Part shown: positions 61,545 to 64,000 of the stretch, piece after piece | Position numbering within the stretch: position 1 is the stretch's first letter | Layout: every line of letters starts with the position of its first letter | DNA from: Silene conica | Lineage: Eukaryota; Streptophyta; Magnoliopsida; Caryophyllales; Caryophyllaceae | Direction of reading: 5' to 3' | DNA: 64,000 nucleotides | NCBI GenBank assembly: GCA_029255685.2 | Contig: CM055317.2 | Span: forward strand, 19,414,501-19,478,500 | Translations under genes and position numbers: made by a program | Notes under the pieces: generated by a model | Seen by the model: only the letters and a program-made list of their open reading frames with translations | Told to the model about the DNA's origin: nothing | The model's database searches: none

Positions 61545-62180
61545 TATAAAGGTTCAGCGGTCAACTTAAGACATAACCTAGATACCAAACATTCAGCAAG
61601 TATAAAGGTTCAGAGGCGACATCTTAACGCATAACCTAGATACCAAACATTCAGCAAGTATAAAGGTTCAGAGGCGACATCTTAACGCATAACCTAGATA
61701 CCAAATTCACATTCACAAGCAAGGACTCAGAGGCCAACTTAAGGCATAGACCTGCTACTCAACAAGACGCTAGTCTCAGAGGCGACATCTCAACGCATGG
61801 ACTAGCATCCAATAAGTAAAGGACTCAGAGGCCAACTTAAGGCATGTCCCTTTACTACATCACAAGACACTAGACTCAGAGGCCAGCTTAAGGCATGTTC
61901 TAGCATCAACATCTGCACTCAGGGCAAGGTATCAATACCCTAGCTACCCCGTTGTGCAGCTGCTCTACTCGTCAGACTCAGAGGCCAACTTAAGGCATGT
62001 TCCGACGCGATCACATAAAAACATGTCTGGGCTCAGAGGCGTCATCTCAACGCATACCCCAGACACGGAAAGCATACACATATAGGGCTCAGAGGCGACA
62101 TCTCAACGCATACCCCCATATATGACAAATAACTCACGTATTAAGCTCAGAGGCCAACTTAAGGCATACCTTAATACGCA
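61545..62180. repeat. CTCAGAGGC tandem repeat within the solo LTR
   Basis: Eleven units, spaced about 50-60 bp with two longer gaps, each carry CTCAGAGGC (or TTCAGAGGC/TTCAGCGGT) followed by one of two tails: CAACTTAAGGCAT or GACATCTCAACGCAT. The two types mix irregularly. No open frame is kept. Confidence 0.85.
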
Positions 62181-62496
62181 TCAATACAATAGCATACATA
62201 TATAGAACTATAACTGTCCTAACTCAAACATAATCCGATATAAGCTACAACCGGATCATTAGTTCTAATCTTTTAGATTTCTAAACAACACTTAATTGAT
62301 CCCGGGAACTAAGTTGAGGGAGAGTCGGTTTCCCTTTCGATTACCCGACCGGGGGTCTCTATCCTCTCTCCATTCCCGAACCCAATATAGTGTCGCCCAT
62401 CCTCCGGGGACCTCAAACACACATACAAGGCACACGGAACGAGTCTCAAACAATTCTGATTAACCGATCAAAAGATAAAACCATTTTAGAGTGAAA

Positions 62497-62790
62497 AGGG
62501 CTCTCAGCCGGTCAGGGGCAGGCAGCCGGCCAACCGTCTGGCAACTCTTTCCCCTTCACAGACTTTAAAACACGAAAACAAGGGGAGGGGGATCCCAGCC
62601 GGTCGACCGTCCGCCGGCCACCCGGCTGGGGAACCTTTCTCTAAATTCCCCTTTCTTACGCAAACACAAGGAAAAGGGCTCTCAGCCGGTCGACAGGCAG
62701 CCGGCCTACCGGCTGGGCACCCTAATCCGCATATATTTCAAAACACGCAAAAATAACACAAAGCACTCCCAACCGGTCGACCGGCTCAGA
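62497..62790. repeat. GC-rich CAGCCGGTC repeat within the solo LTR
   Basis: Four units about 80-100 bp apart (near 62508, 62597, 62684 and 62769) share AAGGG.TCTCAGCCGGTCGA, a GCCGGCC block and a CCGGCTGGG close, separated by AAACACG-rich linkers. The local GC content stands out from the AT-rich surroundings, and each unit can form a strong hairpin. Confidence 0.75.
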
Positions 62791-64000
62791 GTTCCTGAGC
62801 CTGAAAATCGCGTTTACAGTAATCTACAAAATCAACCAAATCGATACCAATCCTCGAGATTCGCAACAAGTATTTACTACCCAACACATATAACACATAT
62901 AGGATGTAAAAGCATGCAATAAACTCAACAACAAAGTCATATTTAGATCACACTTAGTATTCGTCTTAAGGATGAAAATCTGAAAATGGGCATATAACCA
63001 TATGAACATCAAACTAAGCATGTGAACAACATATATGAGTAAACCTAACATGTTTCTAAGTCCAAACAACCACAACAACCAATAAATTCAGAAACTTTAA
63101 AAATCAATATCAAGAAACATGCTATTTTAACAAAAAGACCGAGTTTCTCATTATCGTCACCTCAAAAGCGTTTTATGCTCCTAGCTCCTCTTCAACAATG
63201 AAGCTATCGACCTCAAGATCCTCTAAATCCTCTCCTACAACGAAGAACACGGCTTTTAGAAGCTAAAAACGGAATTAAGCCAAAACAGCCTCTTTTTCAA
63301 GTTGAACGAAAATGAAGTTGAAAGAGATAGATGTCTTGGAAATTTCGCAAGGACTCCGAAAATGTATAACATACCTTGATTCGGGTTTTGGAAGAGCTTG
63401 AAAAGTTGATCTTAAGATTGAAAATTGAAGGAGAAGAGAAAAATGAATGTAATAGTGTTGTGTTTTGAGGAAATGCAAAGTGTCGATGGATGGTCTTGGG
63501 TTTAGGGTTTATGTAGTCCCTTTTCCTTAAATGAAACGGGTTATTTGTTTGTGAACGGGTTTTATGATTCGGGTTGGAGACATGCCAAGTTATTACATCT
63601 TAAGGACTTAAGGTTTCTTAAGACGGATCTTAACGGAAGATTTAAAAATAACTTAACAATCTATATTAAATATTATTTTATTCTGTAAAATAAATTAAAC
63701 CTTTAAAATATAATTTACGAAAATACGGGATGTTACATTATTGAAGAAGAGATTGGAGCTTAACCTGCTTTTAAGGTGACTTTGATGAGTAACTCGGCCT
63801 TTTTGTTAAAATAGCATGCTTGTTGCGATTTTGGTTGATTTCTTGTGTTTAGGAACATGTTTAGGTTTGTTTTGAACTTATTTATACTTCTTATAAGGTT
63901 ATTGTGGAAGTATGATGTTGAATTCATGGTTTAAGTGAAAATTTGGAGTATACATGGAGATCGGTAGAATTTGGGTTTTCGATTGTTATACTTGTTTATA

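Larger units (their letters stand above)
60859..63739 (-). mobile_element. Inner solo LTR of the same family, inverted
   Basis: On the minus strand it starts TGTAACATCCCGTATTTTCG at 63739 and ends GAGGGGTTTTACA at 60859, a proper TG..CA LTR of 2881 bp with short inverted ends (TGTAACATCCC against TGTAAAACCCC). No internal domain or second LTR is attached, so it is a solo LTR. The flanks (TAAAA and TTATT) show no 5-bp duplication, which agrees with a deletion at the junction. It contains two tandem-repeat blocks. Confidence 0.72.
60374..64000 (+). mobile_element. Outer long LTR of a probable Gypsy element, interrupted and running off the window
   Basis: It begins TGTAACATCCCGTATTTTCG at 60374 and is homologous, in the opposite direction, to the right end of the inner LTR. 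Homology runs to about 60858, is interrupted by the inner LTR, then resumes at 63740 (TTATTGAAGAAGAGATTGG; later CTCGGCCTTTTTGTTAAAAT against CTCGGTCTTTTTGTTAAAAT in the inner copy) and continues to the window edge. About 55 bp expected at the junction are missing. The family is inferred as Gypsy from LTR length and TGTAACA ends; no coding part is in the window. Confidence 0.75.

Noticed and set aside
60374..63739. Single DNA transposon with about 485-bp terminal inverted repeats
   Set aside because: The right flank continues the left-arm LTR sequence, so nested inverted LTRs explain it; no target duplication supports a DNA transposon.

Overview
The window is nuclear DNA from a flowering plant, most likely a eudicot. 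The evidence is spliced genes with GT..AG introns, AT-rich spacers, and plant-only families (GASA/snakin, the chloroplast-movement auxilin JAC1, a CYP81-type P450). It is also full of plant transposons: Copia, RTE and L1-like LINEs, Helitron, MULE, Tourist and Stowaway MITEs, and SINEs. The species cannot be read from the sequence.

Five host genes could be rebuilt exon by exon with consistent phases. They are: a GASA/snakin peptide (1270-1884, +, 2 exons, 89 aa, 12 Cys); an NRAMP metal-transporter homologue (2921-5794, -, 5 exons, 555 aa) with Thr in place of the metal-binding Met of the TM6 MPHN motif; JAC1 (9322-13165, +, 9 exons, 661 aa, C-terminal J domain); an LRRC40-like leucine-rich repeat protein (23917-43493, +, 21 exons, 581 aa) stretched to almost 20 kb by transposon-filled introns; and a CYP81-like P450 (51790-54439, +, 3 exons, 540 aa) with His in place of the I-helix acid. 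They do not form a pathway: metal transport, peptide signalling or defence, chloroplast movement, LRR scaffolding and specialised metabolism simply lie side by side.

The rest is mainly mobile DNA, often with readable ends. A Helitron (14432-19071, -) ends in the classic hairpin plus CTAG. An RTE LINE (25885-28001, -) has an 11-bp target duplication inside LRR intron 1. A MULE-like element (45717-50400) has a 9-bp duplication and carries broken two-exon gene pieces separated by long ATGCTC-type repeat arrays. A Copia element (55071-60173, -) has near-identical LTRs and a 5-bp duplication. At the right edge a complete 2.9-kb solo LTR (60859-63739, -) sits inside, and opposite to, a second LTR of the same family (60374 to the window end). 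Tourist and Stowaway MITEs, a family of long-TIR elements and two SINE-like copies lie in introns and flanks, including one MITE that ends 46 bp before the P450 start codon.

The best candidates for new biology are the altered active-site residues of the NRAMP and the P450, and the MULE with its repeat-filled intron and unrecognised exons. All calls come from reading the sequence by eye; no database was searched.
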